This document shows positions 52,768 through 61,208 of a DNA stretch of 64,000 nt, one piece after another. The notes under the pieces were generated by a model, which was not told the DNA's origin, searched no databases, and saw only the letters and a list, made by a program, of their open reading frames with translations. The stretch is taken from contig WYBT01000009.1 of assembly GCA_011525785.1 (NCBI GenBank), forward strand, positions 35,830 to 99,829. Direction: 5' to 3'. The position numbers and the translations under genes are program-made. The stretch is from Planctomycetaceae bacterium (GTDB lineage: Bacteria; Planctomycetota; UBA1135; GCA-002686595). The first letter of the stretch is position 1. Each line of letters starts with the position of its first letter.

Positions 52768-53211
52768 CTAGTCGAAGCCGCCGCCGAGGACGTGACGCGC
52801 GACCAACCGCGGACCAAAGAAGACGAAGAACTCGGCGCACCCGTCCACGTCGAACTCAAGCTCGAAGTACCACTCGCCCTCACGCCGAGAGAGCACGATC
52901 CCGCCGTCTCCAGTCGGCGCAATACCAGTAGGCGCAGCCGGTTCGCCGGCACGCCTCCAGGCAGTAATCCTTCCGAGCACGTACTTGATCAGTTCACGCG
53001 AAGGTGGCGCGAGTCCCTCGTCCTGGAGCTCACCCGGATGGTTAAACCAGTCGAGGAGCTTGTTCACCGCAGCCTCCCAGTCCGCGCTGTTCCGCGGAGG
53101 CTCAGCTGCGGCTCTACCGAAGCCACGCGCGACCGCGAGCACCTCGCGATTTCGATGGAACGAAGAGGTCTCGTACTGCGTGAACTGGGCGTTGGCGTGA
53201 GCGACGTTCAT
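52768..53211 (-). CDS. Second gene of the TIGR04255 cassette, unknown small protein
   Basis: 147 residues; the ATG overlaps the stop of the TIGR04255 gene by four bases (ATGA), so translation is coupled. The helical first half contains SADWEAAVNKLLDWFNHPGE and ELIKYVLGRITAWRRAGEP. The second half is a small beta sheet, GIAPTGDGGIVLSRREGEWY then FELEFDVDGCAEFFVFFG. No known domain recognised; it appears to be a fixed partner rather than an independent enzyme, because no catalytic motif is visible. Confidence 0.75.
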   Translation of the reverse strand: MNVAHANAQFTQYETSSFHRNREVLAVARGFGRAAAEPPRNSADWEAAVNKLLDWFNHPGELQDEGLAPPSRELIKYVLGRITAWRRAGEPAAPTGIAPTGDGGIVLSRREGEWYFELEFDVDGCAEFFVFFGPRLVARHVLGGGFD

Positions 53212-54026
53212 GGGCGGTAGCCCCAGTGGGTGCGAGCCTTGTCGGACAGGATCCGTGCAAATGTCGAGACAATCATGCGGTGGCCGACCTCCAAGCGCGC
53301 AAAGAGTTCGTCGCCCTGAGCCAATGGACCGCGTGCGATCAATCGCAGGACCAACGCACCGCGCGGTTGAGAGCTGTCCACGAGCGCGTGCTCAGCGAAC
53401 AACTGTAGCCGCAGCCGATTGGGCGGGTCGACCACGGCCCAGCGTCCAGACGCGGTCTGCAGTTCGCCGGTCGCTGAGCGCAACATCGGACTGAACAGCG
53501 AGGGCACCACGTCTCCCCATTCCGACGGACGGGACCAAAGCTCTCCCGGCGGCACGACGTTGACGTAGCCGATCTCCAGGAGGTTCGGCGTTAGCGCCGA
53601 ACCTGAGCAATCGGTAACGAATGCGGAGAACGACTCAAAGCTGCGCCGAAACTCGTCACGGAGCGTGTCGTACCTCGGGTACGACTCGCCGATCTGCTGG
53701 CTCCAGTTGTAGACGAACCAACCGTTCTCGACCTGAACCATTCGCGAGCGATCCGTCCTGCGCGCGCGAAGTCGCGAGGCACCGGGCAGGGTAAGTTGAA
53801 GCTGGACGTCTCGCGGGACCCAGTCCGGATCAGGCTCGACATGCTCGTGCGTCTGACCCAGGGGCGGGGCGTCGTGCAGCTGCTCCCACTCCTGACCCAG
53901 TCCGCCCAGAAACTGCCCGAGATGTCCCGTGCGCAGCTTCCGCACCGGGTCGAACTGCACTCCCAAGATCGTCTCCGTGAGCGGCGGGTTCTCGAAGTGG
54001 GGCAGTTTGGGCACCATGGAAGCCAT
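53208..54026 (-). CDS. TIGR04255 family protein, first gene of a three-gene cassette
   Basis: 272 residues. The opening HFENPPLTETILGVQFDPVR is the TIGR04255 signature, followed by LPGASRLRARRTDRSRMVQV, VYNWSQQIGESYPRYDTLRD, LEIGYVNVVPPGELWSRP and a C-terminal block ERALVDSSQP-like (EHALVDSSQPRGALVLRLIA). The family is sporadic across bacteria, of unknown function, and often sits in accessory loci next to small genes. ATG 54026 is used; ATG 54017 is also possible. The cassette lies between the truncated beta-helix gene and the HD-hydrolase operon, pointing toward the former. Confidence 0.88.
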   Translation of the reverse strand: MASMVPKLPHFENPPLTETILGVQFDPVRKLRTGHLGQFLGGLGQEWEQLHDAPPLGQTHEHVEPDPDWVPRDVQLQLTLPGASRLRARRTDRSRMVQVENGWFVYNWSQQIGESYPRYDTLRDEFRRSFESFSAFVTDCSGSALTPNLLEIGYVNVVPPGELWSRPSEWGDVVPSLFSPMLRSATGELQTASGRWAVVDPPNRLRLQLFAEHALVDSSQPRGALVLRLIARGPLAQGDELFARLEVGHRMIVSTFARILSDKARTHWGYRP

Positions 54027-54126
54027 GCTTCTACGATATGGCCACTGACGCTGCGAGCGGTCGATCCCACCAAATACACAAGACGGTCTTCGTCCTGGAC
54101 GAGCTGACGCGCACCGCGCAGCCCGT

Positions 54127-54708
54127 TCAGCGCGCCGCCGCCGGTTGGTGGGCGGCGTCGGCGTCGAGCACCGACTTCAGCGCGGCGCGCAGCGACTTGG
54201 CCACGCGCGGCTCGACGCGCTTGGAGAGGGCCTCGACCAGTTCGGTCGACATCGCCAGGGTCTTCTCGCGGCCGCCGCGGAAGCGCGACCAGACCTCGTC
54301 GGCGGGTTGGGTGCGCAGCTCGAACACGAGCGACTGGAGGTTGTGCAGCTTGTCGGCCGCCTTGATGGTGGCGGCCAGCGGCGACATGTGGGCGACCTTG
54401 TCGACGCCGGCGCGTTTGCGCTCGTCCCAGGTCTTGGTCTTGTCCTCGGTGAGCTCGGCCACGAGCCGCGCGACGTGGTGGCCGAACTGCGCTTCGATGC
54501 GCTCGAGCGGCCAGTCGGGCGAGTCCTCGACCACGTCGTGCAGCAGGCCCGCGACGAGCACGTCGTCGTCCAGGCCCCAGCGCGCGAGGATCAGCGCCAC
54601 GTGCAGCGGGTGCACGACGTAGGGCGTGGGCTCGACGGCGCGGCGCATTTGACCGGCGTGGGCGTCGATTGCGACGCGCAACGCTTGCTCGACGGCGAGG
54701 GAGAACAT
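54127..54708 (-). CDS. HD-domain small alarmone hydrolase-like protein
   Basis: 193 residues, single HD domain of the RelA/SpoT-hydrolase (Mesh1-like) class. Motifs: AIDAHAGQMRRAVEPTPYVV then HPLHVALIL (metal ligand His), LVAGLLHDVVEDSPDW (HD pair and ED box), IEAQFGHHVARLVAELTEDK, IKAADKLHNLQSLVF (Asp ligand). No synthetase, TGS or ACT domain follows. Likely hydrolyses (p)ppGpp or a related nucleotide; activity is inferred from motifs. GGGAG precedes the ATG, 6 bases after the stop of the Oxa1-like gene, so it ends this four-gene operon. Confidence 0.88.
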   Translation of the reverse strand: MFSLAVEQALRVAIDAHAGQMRRAVEPTPYVVHPLHVALILARWGLDDDVLVAGLLHDVVEDSPDWPLERIEAQFGHHVARLVAELTEDKTKTWDERKRAGVDKVAHMSPLAATIKAADKLHNLQSLVFELRTQPADEVWSRFRGGREKTLAMSTELVEALSKRVEPRVAKSLRAALKSVLDADAAHQPAAAR

Positions 54709-54714
54709 GCTCCC

Positions 54715-55596
54715 TTAAATCTGGACCCCGAGCGGCTTGAGCGCCGCCACGCCGAAGATCATCGAGGCGATGACGAAGGTCAGCAGGATCCCGAACTCGC
54801 CTTCGGGCAGCCAACCTTGATCGCGGTAGGGATACGCGATCGCGACCACGCGGAAGGGCGAGTCGGAAGGAAACGCGGGCTCGGCCGGCCAGAGCGCGGG
54901 CCAGCGGTTGGGGTCGCTGATCGAGAGCCAGTCGGCGCTCGACACGCGGCGCGGCTGCATCGCGCGCGGGGCCGCATCGCCGGCGACGACCAGCTTGGTC
55001 TCGCGCACGCCGCCCAGCTCGAGCACGATTTCGTGCTCGCCCGCTTCGCTGGCGACGAACTCCTGGAACGCGCGGCCCTGGCGCGGCGCGCGCACGAGCG
55101 GCGAAACGGCGCGCAGGCCGGCGGGCAGCGTGACCTTCAGATCGCGGATCTGCTCGCCGCGGCCCTCGGCCAGCTCGATCTCGAGCATCACGCCGCGGCC
55201 GGCCATCACCTCCGCTTCGGGCGCGACCAGCGGCAGCGGCGCGTAGGCGTAGCGCACCACGAACTGCGCCGACACGAACACGAACGGGATCGCGAGTGGA
55301 ATGAAGGGGCCGAAGTTGAGCCCCAGGTACTGAACGTTGCGCACCAGCACGCTCAGCACGGACTTCGCCACCACCGCCAGGTCGTCCTGGTACAGGCGGA
55401 TGGCGATCATGTGGCCCTTGATCTTGTCCTTGGCGAGCTTGATGCCCGCCTGCCACGAGATCTGCTTGAAGACCAGCAGCGCCAGCACGCCGAACACGCC
55501 GCTGACCACGATCAACGCGGTGGCCTGGCCCGCCCATTCGAGGGGCGTCAGCACGAGGTCGAAGAGCGCGTTGAGGGCGCCGTTCACTGCGTTCAT
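54715..55596 (-). CDS. Membrane protein with Oxa1/DUF106-like N-terminus
   Basis: 293 residues. Membrane helix 1 at about 28-43 (TALIVVSGVFGVLALLVFK), a basic amphipathic coil IKLAKDKIKGHMIAIRLYQD, then two further helices (VLSVLVRNVQYLGLNFG; FIPLAIPFVFVSAQFVVRYA). A periplasmic beta domain (about 125-250) and a last helix follow (FGILLTFVIASMIFGVAALK). The TM-coil-TM-TM order is that of the Oxa1 superfamily (YidC, DUF106, EMC3), but the basic hydrophilic groove residues cannot be verified by eye. A membrane-insertion role is therefore only a hypothesis. Second-to-last gene of the operon. Confidence 0.7.
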   Translation of the reverse strand: MNAVNGALNALFDLVLTPLEWAGQATALIVVSGVFGVLALLVFKQISWQAGIKLAKDKIKGHMIAIRLYQDDLAVVAKSVLSVLVRNVQYLGLNFGPFIPLAIPFVFVSAQFVVRYAYAPLPLVAPEAEVMAGRGVMLEIELAEGRGEQIRDLKVTLPAGLRAVSPLVRAPRQGRAFQEFVASEAGEHEIVLELGGVRETKLVVAGDAAPRAMQPRRVSSADWLSISDPNRWPALWPAEPAFPSDSPFRVVAIAYPYRDQGWLPEGEFGILLTFVIASMIFGVAALKPLGVQI

Positions 55597-55642
55597 GCGC
55601 GGGGGACGAGGCTGGGGGACGGCGCGGGCGGCGCGGCGGCGC

Positions 55643-55840
55643 TCAGGAGATGTAGCCCAGGCCGCGCAGCTTCTCGGTGATGTCGGCGTCCGACTGCGCG
55701 CCTTCGAAGTTGGCCAGCTCCTTCTCGATGATGTGCACGATGAACTCCTCGTGCGACGCGTAGCCGGCCTTCTCGGCGATCTGCTTGCAGCGGGCGATCA
55801 GGGCGGGGTCGAGCTTGATCTTGTTGGCGTTGCCGAACAT
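55643..55840 (-). CDS. Small helix-helix protein linked to the phosphodiesterase gene
   Basis: 65 residues (MFGNANKIKLDPALIARCKQ ... LRGLGYIS). The segment KIKLDPALIARCKQIAEKAG then YASHEEFIVHIIEKELANFE fits a ribbon-helix-helix plan of one strand and two helices. A DNA-binding or adaptor role is possible. The C-terminal LRGLGYIS resembles the LRALGY tail found on many phosphodiesterases of the neighbouring type, so it may be a detached tail piece. Too short for a firm family call. Gaps to neighbours are 59 and 46 bases. Confidence 0.7.
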   Translation of the reverse strand: MFGNANKIKLDPALIARCKQIAEKAGYASHEEFIVHIIEKELANFEGAQSDADITEKLRGLGYIS

Positions 55841-55899
55841 GGCGTTTCCGTCGTGGTGACGCGGGTCGAGAGTAAAGCGGGTCGTGTGGAGGTGAGCGG

Positions 55900-58032
55900 T
55901 CACTCGAGGACCGCGTGGCCCTTCATGCCGGGGCCGGGCGCGATGCCGTACTGACGCAGGACTTCGACGGTCAGATCCTCGAGGCGGTGCGCGCCGGGCG
56001 CGACCTTGCGGTTGCTCATCAAGGTCCCGGAGACGACGTCCGGCGCCATCAAATGGCTGCCGTTGAAGGTGTCGCCGCGGTTGTTGTCCGAGAGCACGTA
56101 GTCGGGGATGCGGCCCATCGAGGCCTGGTCCGAGTTGTCGTAATCCGCATTGTAGCCCACCAGGAGATCGGGGGCTTCGGCGCGGCGCTCGGCGGCGTAG
56201 ACCTCGCTGGCGAGGTCGGCGCGCAGCACGACTTGCGCCCCGTTCGAAGGGTCGCGGAAGGCCTCGAGCTTGGCCTTGATCTCGCGCAGCAATGCCTCCG
56301 CCTGCGCCGGATCGACGATGCCGTCCTCGTTCTCGGGCGTGCTCGGATCGTCCTTTTCGCGGCCCTTCAGGTTGAGGTACAGGCCGTTGAACCCGATGCC
56401 GTAGGCGCGCGTCTTCGACCAGTCGACCGCGCCGCCCGCGGTGTAGATGTAGACGTCGCTGCGCGCGGGATCGTCCTCGCTCTTCTCGCGGCTCGCGCCT
56501 TCCTTGAGCACGAGGTAGCCGTTCTCGAGCAGCCACGTGTTCAGGCTGAAACGCCGTCGGTAAGGAGCGAATCCGTGGTCGCTCATCACGATTAGCGTCG
56601 CGTCGCCGACGCTATCGCGCACGCGGCCGAGCACCGGATCCATCTCCATGTACAGGTCGGCGATGATGTCCTTCCAGGTGCTGCCCGGGCGCTTGGACCA
56701 CCACGACGAGTCGCGCGCCGCGAACTCGGGCTCGTGGTGCGGGTGCTTGTCGTCGCCGTGACGCCACATCATGTGCCCGCACAGGTCGACGCCGGAGAAG
56801 TAGAAGAAGAGCAGGCCGCCCTCGCCGTTCTTCATGTAGCGCTTGAGCGCGAAGTCGAGCATGCGCTCGCCCTCGCTCTGCACCAGGCGCGCTTGCTGCA
56901 TGAACTCTTCCGGCGTGAACACGCCCTCCTTGAGCGCGTTGACGTCCTCGGGCATGCCCTGCGTGTAGAACGGCCCGATGCCGTGAGCGAGGTCGGCGAC
57001 CTCGGCGCTCGCATCGGCGGGCTCGGACACGCCCATGGCCGGCGCCGCGGGGTCGATGTTCACCGGCGAGCCGTAGATCTCGACCTGGCCCTCTTCGAGC
57101 GAGCGCACGTAGAAGCGCACGATGCCGTACACGTCGAGCGCGCCCATCAGCGGCATCTCGAACTTGACCGAGACGAAGTCGCTCCACTCGCCGGGCTCGA
57201 GCACGAGCATGCGGCCGGCCACATCGAGCACGGCGGCGTTGGCCTCGCGGTCGATCGTGATGCGCAGCGGCGCGCTGGTCGCCGGATCGCCTTCCTTGAG
57301 CGCGTTGGGCGGGCCGGGGATGGCGGTGTCGATCTGTCCTTCGAATTCGCGCACGGCGACGATGCGCGCTTCGCCTTCGACCGCGCTCACCGACGGGTCG
57401 GTGGTGTACAGCGTGCACTTGCCGTAGGCCGAGTCCATCGCCGGCGTCATCATCCCGCTGAACGACCAGCCCTTGGACGGCACGACGGGGAAGTTGGCCG
57501 GCATGCGCCAGATGTCCGCGCTGACGCCGTTGCGCTCGAGGATGGTCCAGAAGGCATCGCCCGAGCGGTTGGAGTTGAGCTCGCCGGGCAGCTCGAACTT
57601 CCAGTCGCTCCACAGCGGGATCTTCGTGCCGTGCTCTTGGACGGTGGTCGAACCGATCGGGATGCGCGTGACCGGGTCGCGGTGAAGGAAGTCGAAGATG
57701 CCGTGCCCGCCCGGGTCGCGGCCGGTGATGAAGTTCGACCAGGCGACCGGCGACTGCGGCGGCGTCGAGGTGCCGAGCGGGTGGATGCCCTGCTCGCGCG
57801 CGAGCTTGGCGAAGTTGCGCATGCGCTCGGGATGCTTGGCGATCGTCTCGGCCAGGATCTCCGGGTCGAGCCCGTCGATGCCGAGCACGACCACGCGCGG
57901 GTGCTTGGTCGCGCCGCCCTCGAAGGTGATCGAGAGCGGGCCGGGGTCCGGCGTCGGGCGCGGCACCCCCACCAGCACGCCCGCGAAGAGCATCGCGAGG
58001 GCGATCCAGGGCACGGTTTCGCGGGGCTTCAC
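55900..58032 (-). CDS. Alkaline-phosphatase-superfamily phosphodiesterase (nucleotide pyrophosphatase-like), membrane-anchored
   Basis: 710 residues from GTG 58032 (GGGGGCGG upstream); the frame is open to 58173, but upstream starts are rare codons with no membrane segment after them. One N-terminal helix (WIALAMLFAGVLVGVPRP). Superfamily motifs: VVLGIDGLDPEILAETIAKH (first metal Asp), TSTPPQSPVAWSNFITGRDP (Thr/Ser nucleophile region), SGVDLCGHMMWRHGD (metal Asp/His), IVMSDHGFAPYRRRFSLNTW (Asp-His pair), and a late His in NGSHLMAPD. Acts on phosphodiesters or phosphonates outside the membrane; substrate unknown. First gene of the operon with the small, Oxa1-like and HD proteins. Confidence 0.9.
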   Translation of the reverse strand: MKPRETVPWIALAMLFAGVLVGVPRPTPDPGPLSITFEGGATKHPRVVVLGIDGLDPEILAETIAKHPERMRNFAKLAREQGIHPLGTSTPPQSPVAWSNFITGRDPGGHGIFDFLHRDPVTRIPIGSTTVQEHGTKIPLWSDWKFELPGELNSNRSGDAFWTILERNGVSADIWRMPANFPVVPSKGWSFSGMMTPAMDSAYGKCTLYTTDPSVSAVEGEARIVAVREFEGQIDTAIPGPPNALKEGDPATSAPLRITIDREANAAVLDVAGRMLVLEPGEWSDFVSVKFEMPLMGALDVYGIVRFYVRSLEEGQVEIYGSPVNIDPAAPAMGVSEPADASAEVADLAHGIGPFYTQGMPEDVNALKEGVFTPEEFMQQARLVQSEGERMLDFALKRYMKNGEGGLLFFYFSGVDLCGHMMWRHGDDKHPHHEPEFAARDSSWWSKRPGSTWKDIIADLYMEMDPVLGRVRDSVGDATLIVMSDHGFAPYRRRFSLNTWLLENGYLVLKEGASREKSEDDPARSDVYIYTAGGAVDWSKTRAYGIGFNGLYLNLKGREKDDPSTPENEDGIVDPAQAEALLREIKAKLEAFRDPSNGAQVVLRADLASEVYAAERRAEAPDLLVGYNADYDNSDQASMGRIPDYVLSDNNRGDTFNGSHLMAPDVVSGTLMSNRKVAPGAHRLEDLTVEVLRQYGIAPGPGMKGHAVLE

Positions 58033-58437
58033 AGCTGTGCCGCCCCCGGCTGCGGCCGCGGCGAGGCCTGGGCGCGCGGGCGGCGCGCGGGACGGGTCGA
58101 AATCAGCGTCTGGGAGTGCATCGGAGGGGTAGGCGAGCGCGGACCCGCGGGCTCTGCGGGCGCTCAACCGCAACCTATCGGCGCGGCCGGCCGCGCGCTG
58201 GAGCGGGAAGGTCCTTCCCGATCGCCAGCGGGGCGTCGCCAGTTCCGCAGTCTAGCGCCGCGCGCACCGATCCCCGCTGCAAGCGGCCGTCAAGGCCTCC
58301 AGATGTCGTCGGCGCCTACTGGCCAATCGCAGCAGTACGTCGCCGGAGCAAATTTTCCACGTTAGCCCCAAGGGCGGTTCGAACGCCGGACGGCGCGGCG
58401 GCTGACGAGAGAGATTCGCTCTGGCGCCGTACCGCAA

Positions 58438-59745
58438 CTACGGCGTCACGGTGAAGCGCAGCGCGTCGCTGAACAGCAGGCTCGGCGGCGCTGAGGCAGA
58501 CGGATTGCGCACCACGAACTGGGTGAAGACGGTCGCGCCCGCGGCGAGGCCGTTCGCCGCGAAGAAGGCGTGCGACCAGGGCTTCGCGAGCTCGCCGGCA
58601 CACGGGTTCGCGCCGCCGCCCGAGCCGCCGCTGGCGTTGCTCGTTCCGCTGGTGACGAGCGGGATGCGCCGCAGCGGAGGCGCGACGCACAGGAACGAGC
58701 CAAAGAACGGCGCCTGCGTGGGCGCCAAGCTCCAGATCTGGAAGGCGTTCTGCCCGGGCGGCAGGGTCGTCGCGCGCAGCACGAAGTCGTCGGGGCCGGT
58801 GAGCGTCGGCGTTCCGCTCCAACCGATCCGCGGCGAGCAGTCGCCGGCGCTCGACGTGCCGGCGCAGTAACGCGCGATCCCATCGAAGCCGCGCACGACG
58901 TAGATGCGCTTCAAGTCCCACGCGCCGATCAACAGGTCGCCGGTCAGCGGGTCGAGCGTCATGCCGTCGGCGCAGCCCGCGAGGCTCAGCACGAACGAGC
59001 CCAGCGACGCGACCACATCGCGGTTGGCGTCGAGCGAGTACGCGCCGACGAAGCCGTTGCACGACGCGACGAGAGTCGTGTCGAGCGCGAAACCCGGCTG
59101 GCCGGCCCCGACGAAGACCATCGAGCCTGCTGAGGGCGTGCTCGGCCCGCGCGGCGTCGCGAGGCCGACGTTGAACGTGCCCAGACCGTCCGGAGTCAGC
59201 GGCGCGTCGTACCAACGCGAGACGCCCGGCGAAGTCAGCTTGAGCCGCGTCGCACCGCTCTGCGTGCTCACCACAGCGCAGCCCCCCACCGAACCGCCGA
59301 CGCCGAGTCCCGAGAGCAGCACGGTCTTGCTCGGCCCGCTCGCGCCCGGCCGGATCTGGCCGAGCACGTTGATCGGGAACGCGGTGTAGAGCAGCACGCC
59401 GTTCGGCGCGTAGCTCAAGCCGCCGTCGATGAACGGCGCGTCGGCGAGCTTGACCGCGCTCCCGTCGAAGCCCACCACGTGTCCGGACGCGTCGCGCTGC
59501 ACGCGCACCGAGTACACCGCGCCGATCGACGTGTTCGCGTTGCCGCCCACCAGCAGCCGCGCCGGGTCGCCGCTCGCGAACGCGAGCCCGCCGTAGTAGC
59601 CCGGCACTCCGGGCGCGCTGCCCAGGTTGGTGATCGAGTAGTCGCTAGCCCACGGCCCGCCCATGACCTGCGCGTGCAGGGAAGTCGTCGCTCCCAGTGC
59701 GAGCGACAGGGCGGCAAGTCGAAGGAACCAGGTGGCAGTGTGCAT
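58438..59745 (-). CDS. Secreted protein with propeller-like core and distant terminal domain
   Basis: 435 residues with signal peptide MHTATWFLRLAALSLALGAT. Residues about 35-290 have blade-like repeats (YYGGLAFASGDPARLLVGGN, GGLSYAPNGVLLYTAFPINV, GFVGAYSLDANRDVVASLGS, MTLDPLTGDLLIGAWDLKRI). The C-terminal 145 residues align in layout with the window's shared domain (YCAGTSSAGDC, FLCVAPPLRRIPLVTSG, SDALRFTVTP), but the central LFYG is replaced by QIWSLAPTQ. It is therefore the most divergent copy. Extracellular; role unknown. Confidence 0.8.
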   Translation of the reverse strand: MHTATWFLRLAALSLALGATTSLHAQVMGGPWASDYSITNLGSAPGVPGYYGGLAFASGDPARLLVGGNANTSIGAVYSVRVQRDASGHVVGFDGSAVKLADAPFIDGGLSYAPNGVLLYTAFPINVLGQIRPGASGPSKTVLLSGLGVGGSVGGCAVVSTQSGATRLKLTSPGVSRWYDAPLTPDGLGTFNVGLATPRGPSTPSAGSMVFVGAGQPGFALDTTLVASCNGFVGAYSLDANRDVVASLGSFVLSLAGCADGMTLDPLTGDLLIGAWDLKRIYVVRGFDGIARYCAGTSSAGDCSPRIGWSGTPTLTGPDDFVLRATTLPPGQNAFQIWSLAPTQAPFFGSFLCVAPPLRRIPLVTSGTSNASGGSGGGANPCAGELAKPWSHAFFAANGLAAGATVFTQFVVRNPSASAPPSLLFSDALRFTVTP

Positions 59746-59882
59746 GTCGCGTGCTCCCGCGGCCGTCGCCGCGTGTTTTGCAACATCCTATCCAGGCCGC
59801 TCGATTCCGTCAGAGGGCCGCGTGCGAGACACCGCGGCGGGGCGAGATCAAGGCGCGGCGCCCGACCGTCGATCGTGAGGAG

Positions 59883-60938
59883 ATGAGCCAGAATCCCACC
59901 GCCCCGGCTGCCCCTCCGGCGCTCGAGGGCGCTGCTCGCGTTTCGAGCTCGTCCTTGCTCGCCAGCGCGCCCGCTTCGGCCACGACCAGCTTGTTCGGCC
60001 AGCCAAGCGACTCGCCGCTTCTCGTGGCCTGCAACTGTCCTTGGACGCTCTGCAATTACCGCTGCCACTACTGCTACCTGGATCACAACGGCCGGCGCGC
60101 CGAGGCCGAGCAGATCGCCTTCGGCAAGTGGGAACGCGTCATCGATCGCGTGTGCGAGATCCCGCGCCCGCTGTACCTCGCCGCGGGGACCGAGGGCGAG
60201 CCGCTCACCAGCCCGCGCTTCTGGAAAACGCTGCAGCGCCTGACTGCGCACTCCCACGTCAAGGGCGTGTGGTTCCCGACCAACATGTCGCGCGACATCG
60301 AGCGCATGTCGGAGGGCGTCGACATCGCCAAGCTCGGGTTGACCGCCAGCCTTCACCCGACCGAGTTCGAGAACCACGATCGCGAGCTGAACCAATTCCT
60401 CAACCGCTGCCGTTGGGTCATCGATCGCGGCGGAGACGTGGTCATCAACTTCATCCTCACGCCGGCGCACATTCCGCTGTTCCCGGTCTATCGCTACATC
60501 GCGCGCCAGCGCGGCATCCCCATGACGGCCAACGTGTTCCACGGGCCGTACGAGGGCCGCAGCTATCCCGAAGCGTTCACTGAGGCCGAGCACGCCGCCA
60601 TGCGCGAGTACTTCGCCGATCGGCCTTTCGTGCACGAGTTCATGTCGGGGCGCAGCTCGCGCGGCATCCAGTGCACCGCCGGCCGCGACTCGATCTACGT
60701 CGACGCCACGACCGGCGCGGTCATGAACTGTCCGTTCACGCGCGAACCCATGGGCTCGATCTTCGATCCGCAGTTCCAGATTCGCTCGAAGACCTCGGCC
60801 TGCTCGACCGACTGGTGCAGGTGCCACTGGACCAACGGCCTGATCAGCTCGGTGGCAGCGCGCTACCGCCGCACGCGCGGCATCTTCCACTTCGAAGAGC
60901 GCCCCGCGGACGAGCAAGGCTCGAACCCGTTTGCCTGA
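59883..60938 (+). CDS. Radical SAM protein with SPASM-like Cys-rich C-terminus
   Basis: 351 residues from ATG 59883 (GAGGAG upstream). The first 45 residues are a low-complexity linker. The 4Fe-4S/SAM motif is CNYRCHYC (C-x3-C-x2-C) in ACNCPWTLCNYRCHYCYLDH. The TIM-barrel body includes YLAAGTEGEPLTSPRF and VVINFILTPAHIPLFPVYRY. The C-terminus has further cysteines (CTAGRDSIYVDATTGAVMNC, ACSTDWCRCHW), the usual place for SPASM auxiliary clusters. Such enzymes modify peptides, nucleic acids or cofactors. No partner peptide or transporter gene was recognised nearby, so the substrate is unknown. Confidence 0.93.
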   Translation: MSQNPTAPAAPPALEGAARVSSSSLLASAPASATTSLFGQPSDSPLLVACNCPWTLCNYRCHYCYLDHNGRRAEAEQIAFGKWERVIDRVCEIPRPLYLAAGTEGEPLTSPRFWKTLQRLTAHSHVKGVWFPTNMSRDIERMSEGVDIAKLGLTASLHPTEFENHDRELNQFLNRCRWVIDRGGDVVINFILTPAHIPLFPVYRYIARQRGIPMTANVFHGPYEGRSYPEAFTEAEHAAMREYFADRPFVHEFMSGRSSRGIQCTAGRDSIYVDATTGAVMNCPFTREPMGSIFDPQFQIRSKTSACSTDWCRCHWTNGLISSVAARYRRTRGIFHFEERPADEQGSNPFA

Positions 60939-61208
60939 CCTGCGCGAGCATCGACGACTCCGGCGCAGCAGCTAGCGAACTCGTTCGACCAAGCGCTCGC
61001 AGTTTGCCGCTCGGAATCTGCGCTTCTGGCACGTCCGCGACCGAATCATCCGAAGACGCTCTCGTACACGTTTACGGCCGCAACATCGTGGGACACATCT
61101 ACCGCGGCTACTGCGCGGCGCACGGCATCCCCGACCGCACGCGCCGCTGAGCCCGCAGCGCTCGACGAACTGCGACACCGCCCACGGAACTCGGTAGAAC
61201 CTGCCGTC

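Noticed and set aside
53591..55537. Minus-strand open frame of 648 codons
   Set aside because: Runs in another frame across the HD-hydrolase, Oxa1-like and TIGR04255 genes, which are coupled and have motifs; composition is not protein-like.
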